This document shows, piece after piece, positions 43,934 through 53,647 of a DNA stretch of 64,000 nucleotides; the stretch's first letter is position 1; every line of letters begins with the position of its first letter. Location of the stretch: assembly GCF_039544265.1 (NCBI RefSeq), contig NZ_BAABLI010000005.1, positions 186,001-250,000 on the forward strand, written 5' to 3'. The notes under the pieces are model-generated. The model worked only from the letters and a program-made list of their open reading frames with translations. It had not been told where the DNA came from and searched no databases. A program made the translations under genes and the position numbers. This DNA is from Corallincola platygyrae (GTDB lineage Bacteria; Pseudomonadota; Gammaproteobacteria; Enterobacterales; Neiellaceae).

Positions 43934-45148
43934 ATGAAGCTTCCGATTTACCTCGATTATTCTGCGACAACACCGGTCGACCCTCGCGTTGCAGCGAAAA
44001 TGGCTGACTGTCTGACGTTGGATGGCTTTTTCGGTAACCCCGCTTCCCGTTCTCATCGCTTTGGCTGGCAAGCTGAAGAATTGGTTGATATCGCACGTAA
44101 TCAGATCGCAGACCTGATAAACGCAGATCCTCGCGAAATCGTATTCACCTCAGGCGCGACGGAGTCGAACAACCTGGCAATCAAGGGTGCTGCAAACTTC
44201 TACAGCAAGAAGGGCAAGCACGTTATTACCCTAAGAACCGAACACAAAGCGGTACTGGACACCTGTCGCCAGCTAGAGCGTGAGGGTTTTGAGGTTACCT
44301 ACCTGGATGTTGAAAGTAATGGCCTGGTAGATCTGAAGAAACTCGAAGCGGCAATGCGTGACGACACAGTTGTCGTTTCAATCATGCACGTTAACAACGA
44401 GATCGGCGTGATTCAGGATATCGCGACGATCGGTGAAATGTGCCGTGAACGAAAAATTGTATTCCATGTAGATGCAGCTCAAAGTGCAGGCAAGGTACCA
44501 ATCGACCTTCAGGCGTTGAAAGTTGACCTGATGTCTTTCTCTGCTCACAAAATCTATGGCCCAAAAGGTATTGGTGCCCTTTATGTTCGCCGTAAGCCAC
44601 GTATTCGTATCGAAGCTCAGATGCACGGCGGCGGTCACGAGCGAGGCATGCGTTCAGGTACTTTGCCTGTCCACCAGATTGTGGGTATGGGTGAAGCATT
44701 TGCTATCGCTAAAGAAGAGATGGCTGCAGAAAATGAACGTGTATTGGCGCTACGCCAACGCCTTTGGGATGGTGTGCAGGATATCGATGAGGTTTACCTG
44801 AACGGTGACCTTGAACATCGGGTTGCTGGCAACCTGAACATCAGCTTCAACTTTGTTGAAGGCGAATCACTGATCATGGCGCTGAAAGACCTGGCTGTTT
44901 CTTCTGGCTCTGCCTGTACTTCAGCTAGCTTGGAACCCTCATACGTACTGCGTGCATTGGGTTTGAATGACGAATTGGCACACAGTTCTATCCGCTTCAG
45001 TATTGGTCGCTTTACCACCGAAGAAGAAGTGGACTACACGCTTAAGGTTATCCACGACGCTATTGGCCGTTTACGCGAAATGTCACCCCTATGGGAGATG
45101 TTTAAAGACGGTGTGGATCTGGACAAGGTTGAGTGGGCTCACCACTAA
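43934..45148 (+). CDS. iscS: Cysteine desulfurase IscS
   Basis: PLP enzyme that releases sulfur from cysteine for Fe-S clusters, thiolated tRNA and cofactors. At 404 residues it equals E. coli IscS. The PLP lysine is in SAHKIYGPKG, and the catalytic loop Cys in SSGSACTSASLEPS. The start is ATG 43934 with GGAG six bases upstream, giving MKLPIYLDYSATTPVDPRV as in E. coli; the frame opens further back, overlapping iscR, without support. Confidence 0.98.
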   Translation: MKLPIYLDYSATTPVDPRVAAKMADCLTLDGFFGNPASRSHRFGWQAEELVDIARNQIADLINADPREIVFTSGATESNNLAIKGAANFYSKKGKHVITLRTEHKAVLDTCRQLEREGFEVTYLDVESNGLVDLKKLEAAMRDDTVVVSIMHVNNEIGVIQDIATIGEMCRERKIVFHVDAAQSAGKVPIDLQALKVDLMSFSAHKIYGPKGIGALYVRRKPRIRIEAQMHGGGHERGMRSGTLPVHQIVGMGEAFAIAKEEMAAENERVLALRQRLWDGVQDIDEVYLNGDLEHRVAGNLNISFNFVEGESLIMALKDLAVSSGSACTSASLEPSYVLRALGLNDELAHSSIRFSIGRFTTEEEVDYTLKVIHDAIGRLREMSPLWEMFKDGVDLDKVEWAHH

Positions 45149-45184
45149 TAGGTTTGTGCCCGCGGGGCAATAGGAGTTATTACA

Positions 45185-45571
45185 ATGGCATATAGTGATA
45201 AGGTTATTGACCACTACGAAAATCCTCGCAACGTTGGTTCATTTGACAAGAACGATCCAAACGTAGCGACCGGTATGGTGGGTGCACCAGCATGTGGTGA
45301 CGTGATGAAGCTTCAGCTGAAGGTGTCAGACGAGGGCGTTATCGAAGACGCCAAGTTCAAAACTTATGGCTGTGGTAGTGCTATCGCCTCCAGTTCCCTG
45401 GTTACCGAATGGGTTAAGGGCAAAACACTGGACGAAGCGGGTGAGATTAAAAACACCAAGATTGCCGAAGAGTTGGCTCTGCCACCAGTGAAGATCCACT
45501 GCTCAATCCTGGCTGAAGATGCAATCAAAGCCGCGATTGATGACTACAAGCAGAAGCACAGCGCCGAATAA
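45185..45571 (+). CDS. iscU: Fe-S cluster scaffold IscU
   Basis: Scaffold on which new [2Fe-2S] clusters are built, 128 residues (E. coli 128). The three ligand Cys are visible in GAPACGD, YGCGSAIASSS and IHCSILAED. The HscA recognition motif LPPVK is intact. It lies between iscS and iscA and is translated from an ATG following AGGAG. Confidence 0.98.
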   Translation: MAYSDKVIDHYENPRNVGSFDKNDPNVATGMVGAPACGDVMKLQLKVSDEGVIEDAKFKTYGCGSAIASSSLVTEWVKGKTLDEAGEIKNTKIAEELALPPVKIHCSILAEDAIKAAIDDYKQKHSAE

Positions 45572-45592
45572 GCGTGAAGAGGTAGCAGTTTA

Positions 45593-45916
45593 ATGGGCAT
45601 CACTATGACAGACGCTGCCGCTCAGCGAGTGAGCAGCTTCCTGGAAAATCGAGGCAAAGGTGTGGGTTTACGCCTTGGCGTAAAAACCACAGGCTGTTCT
45701 GGCTTGGCATATGTACTTGAGTTCGTTGATGAGCTCGAGGAAGGCGATGAAGTGTTCGAAGAGAAAGGCATCTCTATCATTGTTGACAAGAAAAGCCTGG
45801 TTTATCTCGATGGCACCCAGTTAGATTTTGTCAAAGAAGGCCTTAATGAAGGGTTCGAGTTCAAGAACCCTAACGTTAAAGACGAATGTGGTTGTGGTGA
45901 GAGCTTTACTGTTTAA
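45593..45916 (+). CDS. iscA: Iron-sulfur assembly protein IscA
   Basis: A-type carrier of 107 residues that delivers clusters or iron to targets. The three conserved Cys appear in TTGCSGLAY (near 35) and the C-terminal CGCGESF. ATG 45593 is used, giving MGITMTDAAAQRV, parallel to E. coli IscA; a second ATG at 45605 would remove four residues. Its stop is 6 bp before hscB. Confidence 0.96.
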   Translation: MGITMTDAAAQRVSSFLENRGKGVGLRLGVKTTGCSGLAYVLEFVDELEEGDEVFEEKGISIIVDKKSLVYLDGTQLDFVKEGLNEGFEFKNPNVKDECGCGESFTV

Positions 45917-45921
45917 TCTCC

Positions 45922-46446
45922 ATGGACTACTTCGAACTATTTGAACTGCCTCATCGCTTCGAACTCTCGCCTGCTGTATTGGCCGAAAAATTCAGAACCT
46001 TACAGCGGGCTGTTCATCCTGATCGATTTGGCGCGGCCAGCGAGCAGGAAAAACGGATCGCATTGCAGCGCTCAGCGCATATTAATGATGCCTATCAGAC
46101 GTTAAAACACCCTCTTTCACGTGCGGTATACATGTTGTCTACTGCAGGTCACGATTTAAAGTCAGAGCAAAAAAGCTTTTCAGATACCAGCTTTCTGTTT
46201 CAGCAGATGGAGCTTCGTGAACAGTTGGAAGAGCTGCAATCGTCGCAAAACGCAGGTGCTTTGTTTGATATGCAGACTGAGATCCAGTCTGAAATCAAAG
46301 CTTACCTGAAGCGCATCGGTGAAGCGTTGGATGCCCCAACTAAGGGCGACTATGCTGAAGTGGCCGACGAAGTTCGTAAGCTAAAGTTTTTCTACAAATT
46401 GGCTGAAGAGTTAGAGCAAGTCGAAGAAGCTCTGATTAACTATTAA
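45922..46446 (+). CDS. hscB: Co-chaperone HscB
   Basis: J-domain protein that brings IscU to HscA, 174 residues (E. coli 171). The J-domain signature HPD is in AVHPDRFG near residue 32. The C-terminal three-helix bundle that binds IscU spans about 85-174. It begins 6 bp after iscA and ends 23 bp before hscA. Confidence 0.96.
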   Translation: MDYFELFELPHRFELSPAVLAEKFRTLQRAVHPDRFGAASEQEKRIALQRSAHINDAYQTLKHPLSRAVYMLSTAGHDLKSEQKSFSDTSFLFQQMELREQLEELQSSQNAGALFDMQTEIQSEIKAYLKRIGEALDAPTKGDYAEVADEVRKLKFFYKLAEELEQVEEALINY

Positions 46447-46468
46447 CGCTCACTGAGTAACGAATTCA

Positions 46469-48349
46469 ATGGCATTACTTCAGATCGCCGAACCAGGGCA
46501 AAGCCCGGCTCCCCATGAACGTAAATTAGCAGTTGGTATCGACCTGGGAACAACAAACTCCCTGGTTGCTACTGTCAGAAGTGGTTTGGCTGAACCTCTG
46601 CTGGACAACGAAGGTGCGGCAATTCTTCCTTCTGTCGTCAAATACACTGCTTCGGGTGTTGAGGTTGGTGAGGCCGCCTACAAAGCTGCCGCTGCTGATG
46701 CGGAAAACACCATTGTTTCGGTGAAAAGATTTCTTGGTCGCAGTCTGGCCGAAGTAAAAGAGCGCCATCCAAATGCGCCTTATCGATTTGTTGAAACCGA
46801 CAGTGGATTAGTCAATATCGAAACTGACCACCGTGTCGTTAATCCCGTAGAGGTGTCATCGGAAATCCTCAAGGTACTCAAGCACCGCGCGGAAGACACC
46901 CTTGATGGTGATCTTGACGGTGCGGTCATTACTGTACCCGCGTATTTTGATGATGCTCAGCGTCAGGGAACTAAGGATGCAGCAGAGCTTGCAGGCCTTA
47001 AGGTATTGAGATTATTGAATGAACCCACCGCAGCCAGCATTGCTTATGGATTAGATGTGGGCCAAGAGGGCGTTATCGCCGTATATGACCTTGGTGGCGG
47101 CACATTCGATATCTCCATACTTCGTCTAAGCCGAGGCGTCTTCGAGGTGCTCGCCACCGCCGGCGACTCCCAATTGGGAGGCGACGACTTTGACCATCTG
47201 CTAGCTGAGCATATTAAACGGCTGGCTGGGATAGCCGATGGTCCACTCTCTCCTCGCCTTAAGCGAACTTTGCTGGCGGTCTCCAGGCACGTTAAAGAGC
47301 AGCTGAGCAGTGCTGATGTTGCAGATATCAATTTCCCTCTCGAAGGTAGTTCTGACTGGAGCGGCCAAATTAGCCGTGACGAGTTTAATGATCTGATATC
47401 TCCACTGGTTAAAAAGACCCTGATGGTGAGCCGTCGTGCGTTGCGTGATGCTCATGTCGATACCGATGAAGTGATCGAAGTGGTGATGGTGGGTGGTTCG
47501 ACCCGTGTTCCCTTGGTTCGCCAATCTGTCGGTGAGTTCTTTGGCAAAGAGCCACTGACCTCGATAGATCCGGACAAAGTGGTGGCCGTAGGGGCTGCAA
47601 TTCAAGCTGACATACTTGCCGGTAACAAGCCAGACTCAGAGATGCTGCTGCTTGATGTCACGCCTTTGTCTCTTGGACTGGAGACTATGGGTGGGCTGGT
47701 CGAAAAGGTCATTCCCAGAAATACGACGATACCGGTTGCCAGAGCCCAGGAATTTACGACGTTTAAAGATGGTCAGACGGCCATGGCTATCCATGTCGTG
47801 CAGGGTGAACGTGAGTTGGTGTCTGATTGTCGCTCTCTTGCGCGGTTTGAGCTTCGTGATATTCCGCCAATGGCGGCCGGAGCTGCACATATTCGTGTGA
47901 CTTTCCAGGTTGACGCAGATGGCTTGCTATCTGTCACGGCGATGGAGAAGTCGACCGGCCATAAAGCCTCGATTCAGATCAAACCCTCTTATGGCCTTAG
48001 TGATAATGAAATCGCTGAGATGATCAAATCGTCGATGGAACATGCCAAAGAGGATATGCAGGCGAGAATGCTGGCTGAGCAGCGAGTTGAAGCTAAACGA
48101 GTGATTGAATCGTTGGACGCGGCGCTGGCGGAAAATGGTGAGCAACTTTTGTCGGCGGATGAACTCGAACAGATAAAACAGGGTATTGCAGCGCTGGCTG
48201 AAGCGGCGCAGGGGCAATGTCCTGAAGCGATTAAAACCGCGATTGAACAGATGGATAAAGCCAGTCAGGAATTTGCGTCTCGTCGCATGGACGAGTCGAT
48301 CAGAAAAGCGCTGGCCGGTAAAACAGTAGATTCGATGGATAAGGTGTAA
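46469..48349 (+). CDS. hscA: Hsp70-type chaperone HscA
   Basis: Specialised Hsp70 that uses ATP to drive cluster release from IscU. The 626-residue protein (E. coli 616) has the nucleotide-binding signatures VGIDLGTTNSLVATV, VYDLGGGTFDISIL and VMVGGSTRVPLV, and a substrate domain with LLLDVTPLSLGLETMGG. It is followed at once by fdx, with only 2 bp between stop and start. Confidence 0.98.
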   Translation: MALLQIAEPGQSPAPHERKLAVGIDLGTTNSLVATVRSGLAEPLLDNEGAAILPSVVKYTASGVEVGEAAYKAAAADAENTIVSVKRFLGRSLAEVKERHPNAPYRFVETDSGLVNIETDHRVVNPVEVSSEILKVLKHRAEDTLDGDLDGAVITVPAYFDDAQRQGTKDAAELAGLKVLRLLNEPTAASIAYGLDVGQEGVIAVYDLGGGTFDISILRLSRGVFEVLATAGDSQLGGDDFDHLLAEHIKRLAGIADGPLSPRLKRTLLAVSRHVKEQLSSADVADINFPLEGSSDWSGQISRDEFNDLISPLVKKTLMVSRRALRDAHVDTDEVIEVVMVGGSTRVPLVRQSVGEFFGKEPLTSIDPDKVVAVGAAIQADILAGNKPDSEMLLLDVTPLSLGLETMGGLVEKVIPRNTTIPVARAQEFTTFKDGQTAMAIHVVQGERELVSDCRSLARFELRDIPPMAAGAAHIRVTFQVDADGLLSVTAMEKSTGHKASIQIKPSYGLSDNEIAEMIKSSMEHAKEDMQARMLAEQRVEAKRVIESLDAALAENGEQLLSADELEQIKQGIAALAEAAQGQCPEAIKTAIEQMDKASQEFASRRMDESIRKALAGKTVDSMDKV

Positions 48350-48351
48350 CC

Positions 48352-48690
48352 ATGCCAAAGATTGTTTTTCTCCCTCATGAAGAGTTGTGCCCTGAAGGAT
48401 TAGAAGTTGAAGTGGAAGAGGGCGTGACGGTGCTTGATGCCGCCCTGGCCAATGGTATCGGTATTGAACACGCCTGTGAGAAGTCTTGTGCCTGCACAAC
48501 GTGTCATGTCATCGTTCGGGAAGGATTTGACTCTCTTGAGCCCAGCGATGAACTGGAGGATGACCTGCTTGATAAGGCTTGGGGGCTTGAGCCAGAGTCT
48601 CGTTTAAGCTGTCAGTCGAAAGTGGAAGATGAGGATCTCGTCGTGGAGATCCCGAAATACACGGTCAATATGGTTTCTGAACGTCACTAA
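48352..48690 (+). CDS. fdx: [2Fe-2S] ferredoxin of the Isc system
   Basis: Electron donor in cluster assembly, 112 residues (E. coli 111). Adrenodoxin-type ligands are in CEKSCACTTCHVIV, with the fourth Cys in RLSCQSKV. It begins 2 bp after hscA, so translation is probably coupled. Confidence 0.97.
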   Translation: MPKIVFLPHEELCPEGLEVEVEEGVTVLDAALANGIGIEHACEKSCACTTCHVIVREGFDSLEPSDELEDDLLDKAWGLEPESRLSCQSKVEDEDLVVEIPKYTVNMVSERH

Positions 48691-48741
48691 TTCTTAACTT
48701 TAAAGCCTAACCTATTGATAGATATCAAGGGAGCAGTGGAT

Positions 48742-48942
48742 ATGAGTTTGAAGTGGACAGATAGTCTGGATATCGCTATCGCTTTGATCGATGCTCATCC
48801 TGAAGTCGATCCTAATGCGATTCGCTTTACCGACCTGCGAGAGTGGGTCCTTGCACTGGATGAGTTTGACGATGACCCCGCCCATTGTGGGGAACGGATT
48901 TTGGAAGCGATTCAGATGGCGTGGATTGAGGAGCAAGACTAA
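48742..48942 (+). CDS. iscX: Fe-S assembly protein IscX
   Basis: Small acidic protein that binds IscS and iron and modulates cluster assembly; 66 residues, identical in length to E. coli IscX. The N terminus MSLKWTDSLDIAIAL and the Asp/Glu-rich surface (LDEFDDDP) are typical. ATG 48742 is chosen by homology and the AGGGAG upstream; the frame extends back to 48715. It is the last gene of the isc operon. Confidence 0.96.
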   Translation: MSLKWTDSLDIAIALIDAHPEVDPNAIRFTDLREWVLALDEFDDDPAHCGERILEAIQMAWIEEQD

Positions 48943-48976
48943 TTCCTCGGATCTGAAAATCAATCCTTACTTATCA

Positions 48977-49016
48977 GCCCGGCTCCATTGTCGCCGGGCC
49001 GAGCCTCCCTTATAAT
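48977..49016 (+). promoter_or_regulatory. Hairpin ending isc and promoter of ndk
   Basis: A 7-bp stem GCCCGGC / GCCGGGC (48977-48999) without a T-run overlaps a promoter-like pair, TTGTCG (48988-48993), 17 bp and TATAAT (49011-49016). It probably marks the end of the isc transcript and the ndk start. Confidence 0.6.
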
Positions 49017-49084
49017 CCGCGCGTTAAAACAAAAGAGTCCAGTGATTGGACCATTACTAAAAGCACAAAATAGGGGAAGCTAAT

Positions 49085-49516
49085 ATGGCTTTGCAGCGCA
49101 CTTTTTCCATCGTAAAACCAAACGCTGTTGCAGATAACAATATCGGTGCTATCTATCACCGTTTTGAAACTGCAGGACTGAAAATTATCGCATCTAAAAT
49201 GCTTCACCTGAGCAAAGAGCAGGCTGAAGGATTTTATGCAGAACACAAAGAGCGTCCTTTCTTCGCTTCTTTGGTTGAGTTTATGACTTCTGGCCCTGTG
49301 ATGGTGCAGGTACTGGAAGGTGAAGAAGCGGTGCGTCGCAACCGTGAGATCATGGGTGCTACTAACCCTGAGGAAGCTCTGGCGGGTACTATTCGTGCCG
49401 ATTACGCCACTGTCATGAGCGAAAACGCCGTGCATGGTTCTGATGCGCCAGAGTCTGCCGCTCGCGAGATTGCATTCTTCTTCAGTGATGATGAGCTTTG
49501 CCCACGAACCCGTTAA
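49085..49516 (+). CDS. ndk: Nucleoside diphosphate kinase
   Basis: Balances nucleoside triphosphates by phosphotransfer through a His. The 143-residue protein (E. coli 143) begins ALQRTFSIVKPNAVADN and has the active-site motif NAVHGSDAPESAAREI (catalytic His near 117). AGGGGAAG precedes the ATG. It lies between iscX and rlmN, as in E. coli, and ends in a strong terminator. Confidence 0.98.
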   Translation: MALQRTFSIVKPNAVADNNIGAIYHRFETAGLKIIASKMLHLSKEQAEGFYAEHKERPFFASLVEFMTSGPVMVQVLEGEEAVRRNREIMGATNPEEALAGTIRADYATVMSENAVHGSDAPESAAREIAFFFSDDELCPRTR

Positions 49517-49538
49517 TAATTTTGCGGGTTGGCAAGGA

Positions 49539-49559
49539 AGGGGGCCTAGGCCCCCTTTT
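49539..49559 (+). terminator. Intrinsic terminator after ndk
   Basis: Palindrome AGGGGGCCTAGGCCCCCTTTT: a GGGGGC/GCCCCC stem with a short loop, then a T-run. Confidence 0.88.
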
Positions 49560-49662
49560 CATTTGTTATTGGTAAAAAGCGGTTAAAAAATATACAATGC
49601 GCGCCGCGACAAAAAGCGCTGAATTTTGATGACCTAGTTACTGTTTTTATTTGAGGCAACGA

Positions 49663-50790
49663 ATGAGTGACCAAGCTGAAAAAATAAATCTTCTCGATCT
49701 GGACCGCGACGGATTGCGCGCGTTTTTCGCCGAATTAGGTGAAAAGCCTTTCCGTGCCGATCAGGTGATGAAGTGGATTTATCACTACGGCTTGGAAGAT
49801 TTCTCTGAGATGACCAACCTTAACAAAGTCTTGCGCCAGAAATTGACTGACCGAGCCGAGATCCGTGCACCTGAAATCAGTCAGGAACAACGCAGCAGCG
49901 ATGGCACTATCAAATGGGCGATGCGTGTCAGCGGTGGGCAGGAAGTGGAAGCGGTGTATATCCCTGAGGAGGACCGTGCCACCTTATGCGTTTCTTCACA
50001 GGTCGGTTGTGCACTGGAATGCTCATTCTGCTCAACCGCTCAGCAGGGCTTTAACCGTAATCTCAAAGTCTCCGAAATCATCGGTCAGGTTTGGCGTGCA
50101 ACTCAGGTTATCGGTTTCATGGGCTCAGGCGGTGATCGTGCAATCACCAACGTGGTGATGATGGGCATGGGTGAACCGCTGCTTAACGTTAACAATGTCG
50201 TGCCTGCCATGAAGTTGATGATGGAAGATTTTGGTTTTGGTATCTCCAAGCGCCGAGTCACCCTGAGTACGTCTGGTGTTGTGCCAGCACTGGACCAGCT
50301 GGCAGGTAAGATTGATGTGGCGCTGGCCATCTCTCTACATGCGCCTAACGATGAACTCCGTAACGAACTTGTGCCTATCAACAAAAAGTACAATATCGAG
50401 ACCTTCCTGACGTCAGTACGTGGCTATGTGAACGCGGCCAATGCCAACCGAGGCAAGGTGACCATCGAGTATGTGATGCTTGATCATGTAAATGACAGCA
50501 TGGAACAGGCCCACGAACTGGCGGATTGTCTGAAAGACACGCCAAGTAAAATTAACTTGATCCCATGGAACCCATTCCCGGGCGCGCCTTATGGTCGTTC
50601 AAGTAATTCACGTATTGATAGGTTTGCTAAGGTATTGATGGAAAGAGGTTTTACCGTGATAGTTCGGAAAACTCGAGGCGATGATATCGATGCGGCATGT
50701 GGTCAATTAGCGGGAGATGTGATCGACCGCACTAAGCGAACCCTCAAAAAGCGGATGCAAGGTGAATCGATTTCAGTAACAATGGCTTAG
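49663..50790 (+). CDS. rlmN: 23S rRNA/tRNA adenine-C2 methyltransferase RlmN
   Basis: Radical SAM enzyme that makes m2A2503 in 23S rRNA and m2A37 in some tRNAs. The 375-residue protein has the CxxxCxxC cluster motif in CALECSFCSTAQQGFNRN (near 118). The second catalytic Cys is expected in the C-terminal DIDAACGQLAGD. ATG 49663 is preceded by GAGG; the frame opens four codons earlier at a TTG. It is followed by pilW after 31 bp. Confidence 0.97.
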   Translation: MSDQAEKINLLDLDRDGLRAFFAELGEKPFRADQVMKWIYHYGLEDFSEMTNLNKVLRQKLTDRAEIRAPEISQEQRSSDGTIKWAMRVSGGQEVEAVYIPEEDRATLCVSSQVGCALECSFCSTAQQGFNRNLKVSEIIGQVWRATQVIGFMGSGGDRAITNVVMMGMGEPLLNVNNVVPAMKLMMEDFGFGISKRRVTLSTSGVVPALDQLAGKIDVALAISLHAPNDELRNELVPINKKYNIETFLTSVRGYVNAANANRGKVTIEYVMLDHVNDSMEQAHELADCLKDTPSKINLIPWNPFPGAPYGRSSNSRIDRFAKVLMERGFTVIVRKTRGDDIDAACGQLAGDVIDRTKRTLKKRMQGESISVTMA

Positions 50791-50821
50791 CTAAGTCTTT
50801 GGGTTTTTAATCGTATTTATC

Positions 50822-51601
50822 ATGCTATTTCGTATCTTTGTATTGCTCCTGAGCGTCATAACGCTTGGGGGCTGTGTTACTGAAACGACCTATCCGGATC
50901 GTGACAAGAATGCACAGCCCTCAGAACCAGACAGTCTATCGGCCGCCAAGGCCCGCATTGCACTTGGTCTTCGTTACCTTAAAAACGGCGACTATGACCA
51001 AGCCAAATTCAATCTCACTAAAGCGTTAGACCACAGCCCTAACAACATTGAAGCCAACTATACGATGGGTTACTACTACCAGGTAGTGAAAGAGAATGAG
51101 TTGGCTGAAGATTACTACAAACGCGCCATTTCTCTTGATAGTAGTAATGGTGACGTAAGAAATACATACGGCGTATTCCTGTGCAGCCAGAACCGGTTTG
51201 AAGAAGCTGAATTACAGTTCCTGAAAGCTGTTGAATCCAAGACCTACTTTAAAGTCGCTGACAGTTATGAGAACGCTGCGCTTTGTGCGCGAAGTAACGG
51301 TCAGCCAGACAAAGCGGTTGAGTATTTTGACAAGGCGCTTACCCATGCGCCGAACCGAGCCAAATCGTTACTTGGACTCTCCGAGTTGAGCTGGGAAAAC
51401 GGTGACCGCAAGCGTAGCGAATCTCTGCTCACTCGCTACCATAAGAGTTACAGTTTCAGTGCCCGCAGTACCTACCTGGCATTGTTACAGGCATACGCGA
51501 AAGGCGATGTGATGGCCGAGAAAAAGTATGGCGGCATCCTAACCGCTAAGTTTCCAGCCTCAGAGCAAGCCAAGAAGTACGTGTTGAGAGAATATCGATG
51601 A
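50822..51601 (+). CDS. pilW: Type IV pilus assembly lipoprotein PilW
   Basis: Outer-membrane pilotin-like TPR lipoprotein that stabilises the PilQ secretin and type IV pili. The 259-residue protein has a lipobox (VITLGGCVTE, Cys near 19) and about six TPR helices pairs, for example LGLRYLKNGDYDQAKFNLTKALDHSPNN. The order rlmN-pilW-rodZ-ispG is conserved. Its stop overlaps the rodZ start in ATGA, indicating translational coupling. Confidence 0.93.
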   Translation: MLFRIFVLLLSVITLGGCVTETTYPDRDKNAQPSEPDSLSAAKARIALGLRYLKNGDYDQAKFNLTKALDHSPNNIEANYTMGYYYQVVKENELAEDYYKRAISLDSSNGDVRNTYGVFLCSQNRFEEAELQFLKAVESKTYFKVADSYENAALCARSNGQPDKAVEYFDKALTHAPNRAKSLLGLSELSWENGDRKRSESLLTRYHKSYSFSARSTYLALLQAYAKGDVMAEKKYGGILTAKFPASEQAKKYVLREYR

Positions 51602-52476
51602 CAGATGAGTTGGTTGATGACATTGAGGTAGTCAGCCCAGGCCAGTTACTTCGGGAAGCCCGAGAAAAGCTGGGTTGGACACAGCAGGATGTGGCGGGAA
51701 GGCTGAATTTGCGTGCAGCTGTCGTCGAAGCGTTGGAAAGCGATCAGTACGACGACAGTATCGGTGCGACCTTCATTCGTGGTTACCTTCGAACCTACGC
51801 TAAGCTGCTTGGTATTTCAGATGAGCTGATCATGGCCAGCTATGAACATCTGGGAGCAGCACAGATTCAGTATGCAGAGATGCAGAGCTTCTCTCGTCGA
51901 ACAAAGCGTGAAGCCAGTGATAATCGTCTGATGATGCTCACATACGGCATTGGTGTTGTGCTGATAGTTCTCAGTGTGATCTGGTACGTGCAGGAGAGTG
52001 AGCCTCAGGCCGACCCTATCGCCAGCGCTCTTGAGGAACAAAAAGCAGATCTGGCACCTATAGTCATTGAGCCACAGCAGCCTGTTGAACAACTTAAGCC
52101 GCAAGTCGCTGACGAACTCCTTGAGCCCGTTGAACCTGCGGAGGCTATACCTGAACAGTCTCCTGACGCTGCAGCCGTAGCGCCCGAGCAAGAGGTGATT
52201 GCCCCAGCCCCAGCAGAAGAGTCGTTGGCGGGTACCAAGCTTACGCTCACTTTCACTGAGGACTGTTGGGTGAGCATTGAAGATGCGACGGGTGAGCGCC
52301 TGGCATTTGGTATCAAGCGTAAAGATTACGAAATGACCTTGGATGGTCGCCCGCCTTATCAACTTGTTCTCGGCGCACCAGAGGCGGTCGAGATCCAATA
52401 CGGTGGTTTGCCGTATACTAAGCCTAAGTTTAAGCCGGGTCAGAGAGCCCGTTTCACCATCCCCTCTCAAGAGTAA
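51598..52476 (+). CDS. rodZ: Cytoskeleton protein RodZ
   Basis: Bitopic protein that anchors MreB and helps keep rod shape. The 292-residue protein has an N-terminal helix-turn-helix (about 12-80, LREAREKLGWTQQDVAGRLN), one membrane span (about 113-131, MLTYGIGVVLIVLSVIWYV), and an Ala/Glu/Pro-rich linker. A C-terminal DUF4115 beta domain (about 205-290, TFTEDCWVSIEDATGERL) ends the protein. The start overlaps pilW by four bases. ispG follows after 5 bp. Confidence 0.95.
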   Translation: MTDELVDDIEVVSPGQLLREAREKLGWTQQDVAGRLNLRAAVVEALESDQYDDSIGATFIRGYLRTYAKLLGISDELIMASYEHLGAAQIQYAEMQSFSRRTKREASDNRLMMLTYGIGVVLIVLSVIWYVQESEPQADPIASALEEQKADLAPIVIEPQQPVEQLKPQVADELLEPVEPAEAIPEQSPDAAAVAPEQEVIAPAPAEESLAGTKLTLTFTEDCWVSIEDATGERLAFGIKRKDYEMTLDGRPPYQLVLGAPEAVEIQYGGLPYTKPKFKPGQRARFTIPSQE

Positions 52477-52481
52477 AAGTT

Positions 52482-53600
52482 ATGTTTAGCGAATCGCCTA
52501 TTAGCCGCCGTCCATCCAAGCGGATAATGGTAGGTAATGTGCCTGTGGGTGGTGGTGCTCCTATCGCCGTGCAGTCCATGACCAATACGGAAACGACAGA
52601 TGTCGAAGCCACGGTTGCGCAGATCAATCGTCTGAAAAACGCTGGTGCCGATATTGTCCGTGTATCTGTACCCACCATGGACGCCGCAGAAGCGTTCAAG
52701 CAGATACGTCAGCAGGTAGATTTGCCGTTGGTAGCTGATATTCATTTCGACTATCGCATTGCCTTGAAGGTGGCTGAGTATGGTGTCGACTGTTTGCGTA
52801 TTAACCCTGGCAATATTGGAAAAGAGGAGCGTATCCGTGCTGTGGTTGATGCTGCGCGAGATAAGAACATTCCTATCCGTATCGGGGTTAACGGCGGCTC
52901 GTTAGAAAAAGATATTCAGGAAAAGTATGGTGAGCCAACACCTGAAGCGCTGGTTGAGTCGGCTATGCGTCATGTCGACATTCTTGATCGCCTCAACTTT
53001 GATCAGTTTAAGGTCAGTGTGAAAGCCTCCGACGTGTTTTTGGCCGTGGGCGCCTATCGCTTGTTGGCGAAACAGATTGAGCAACCACTGCACCTTGGTA
53101 TTACCGAAGCCGGTGGCGCTCGTGCTGGCAGTGTGAAGTCTGCAGTTGGTTTAGGCATGCTGTTGGCCGAAGGTATTGGTGACACATTGCGTGTATCACT
53201 GGCTGCCGATCCGGTTGAAGAGGTCAAAGTCGGCTTTGATATTCTTAAATCGCTGCGTTTGAGAAGTCGCGGTATTAACTTTATCGCGTGTCCGACCTGC
53301 TCACGCCAGGAGTTTGATGTTATCGGCACGGTTAACGCGCTGGAAGAGAGACTCGAAGATATCGTGACGCCATTAGACGTATCTATCATTGGCTGTGTTG
53401 TGAATGGGCCTGGTGAGGCGTTGGTATCGGATATGGGTGTGACTGGCGCTAATCGCATGAGCGGCTTCTATGAGGACGGTGTCAGACAGAAAGAGCGCTT
53501 TGAAAACACGCAACTTATCGATCAATTAGAAGCCAAAATTCGTGCCCGTGTATCGAGGGAAGATCCGTCACAGAAAATTGAGATCAAGTCGGTCGATTAA
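52482..53600 (+). CDS. ispG: 4-hydroxy-3-methylbut-2-en-1-yl diphosphate synthase IspG
   Basis: [4Fe-4S] enzyme of the methylerythritol phosphate route to isoprenoids. At 372 residues it equals E. coli IspG. The cluster Cys are in FIACPTCSRQEF and SIIGCVVNGPGEA. The N-terminal TIM-barrel segment RIMVGNVPVGGGAPIAVQSMTNTET is typical. A terminator and a new promoter separate it from hisS. Confidence 0.98.
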   Translation: MFSESPISRRPSKRIMVGNVPVGGGAPIAVQSMTNTETTDVEATVAQINRLKNAGADIVRVSVPTMDAAEAFKQIRQQVDLPLVADIHFDYRIALKVAEYGVDCLRINPGNIGKEERIRAVVDAARDKNIPIRIGVNGGSLEKDIQEKYGEPTPEALVESAMRHVDILDRLNFDQFKVSVKASDVFLAVGAYRLLAKQIEQPLHLGITEAGGARAGSVKSAVGLGMLLAEGIGDTLRVSLAADPVEEVKVGFDILKSLRLRSRGINFIACPTCSRQEFDVIGTVNALEERLEDIVTPLDVSIIGCVVNGPGEALVSDMGVTGANRMSGFYEDGVRQKERFENTQLIDQLEAKIRARVSREDPSQKIEIKSVD

Positions 53601-53647
53601 CCGCATTCACTCAAACACCTCTTTGCGGCATTATATCCCCGTAGAAT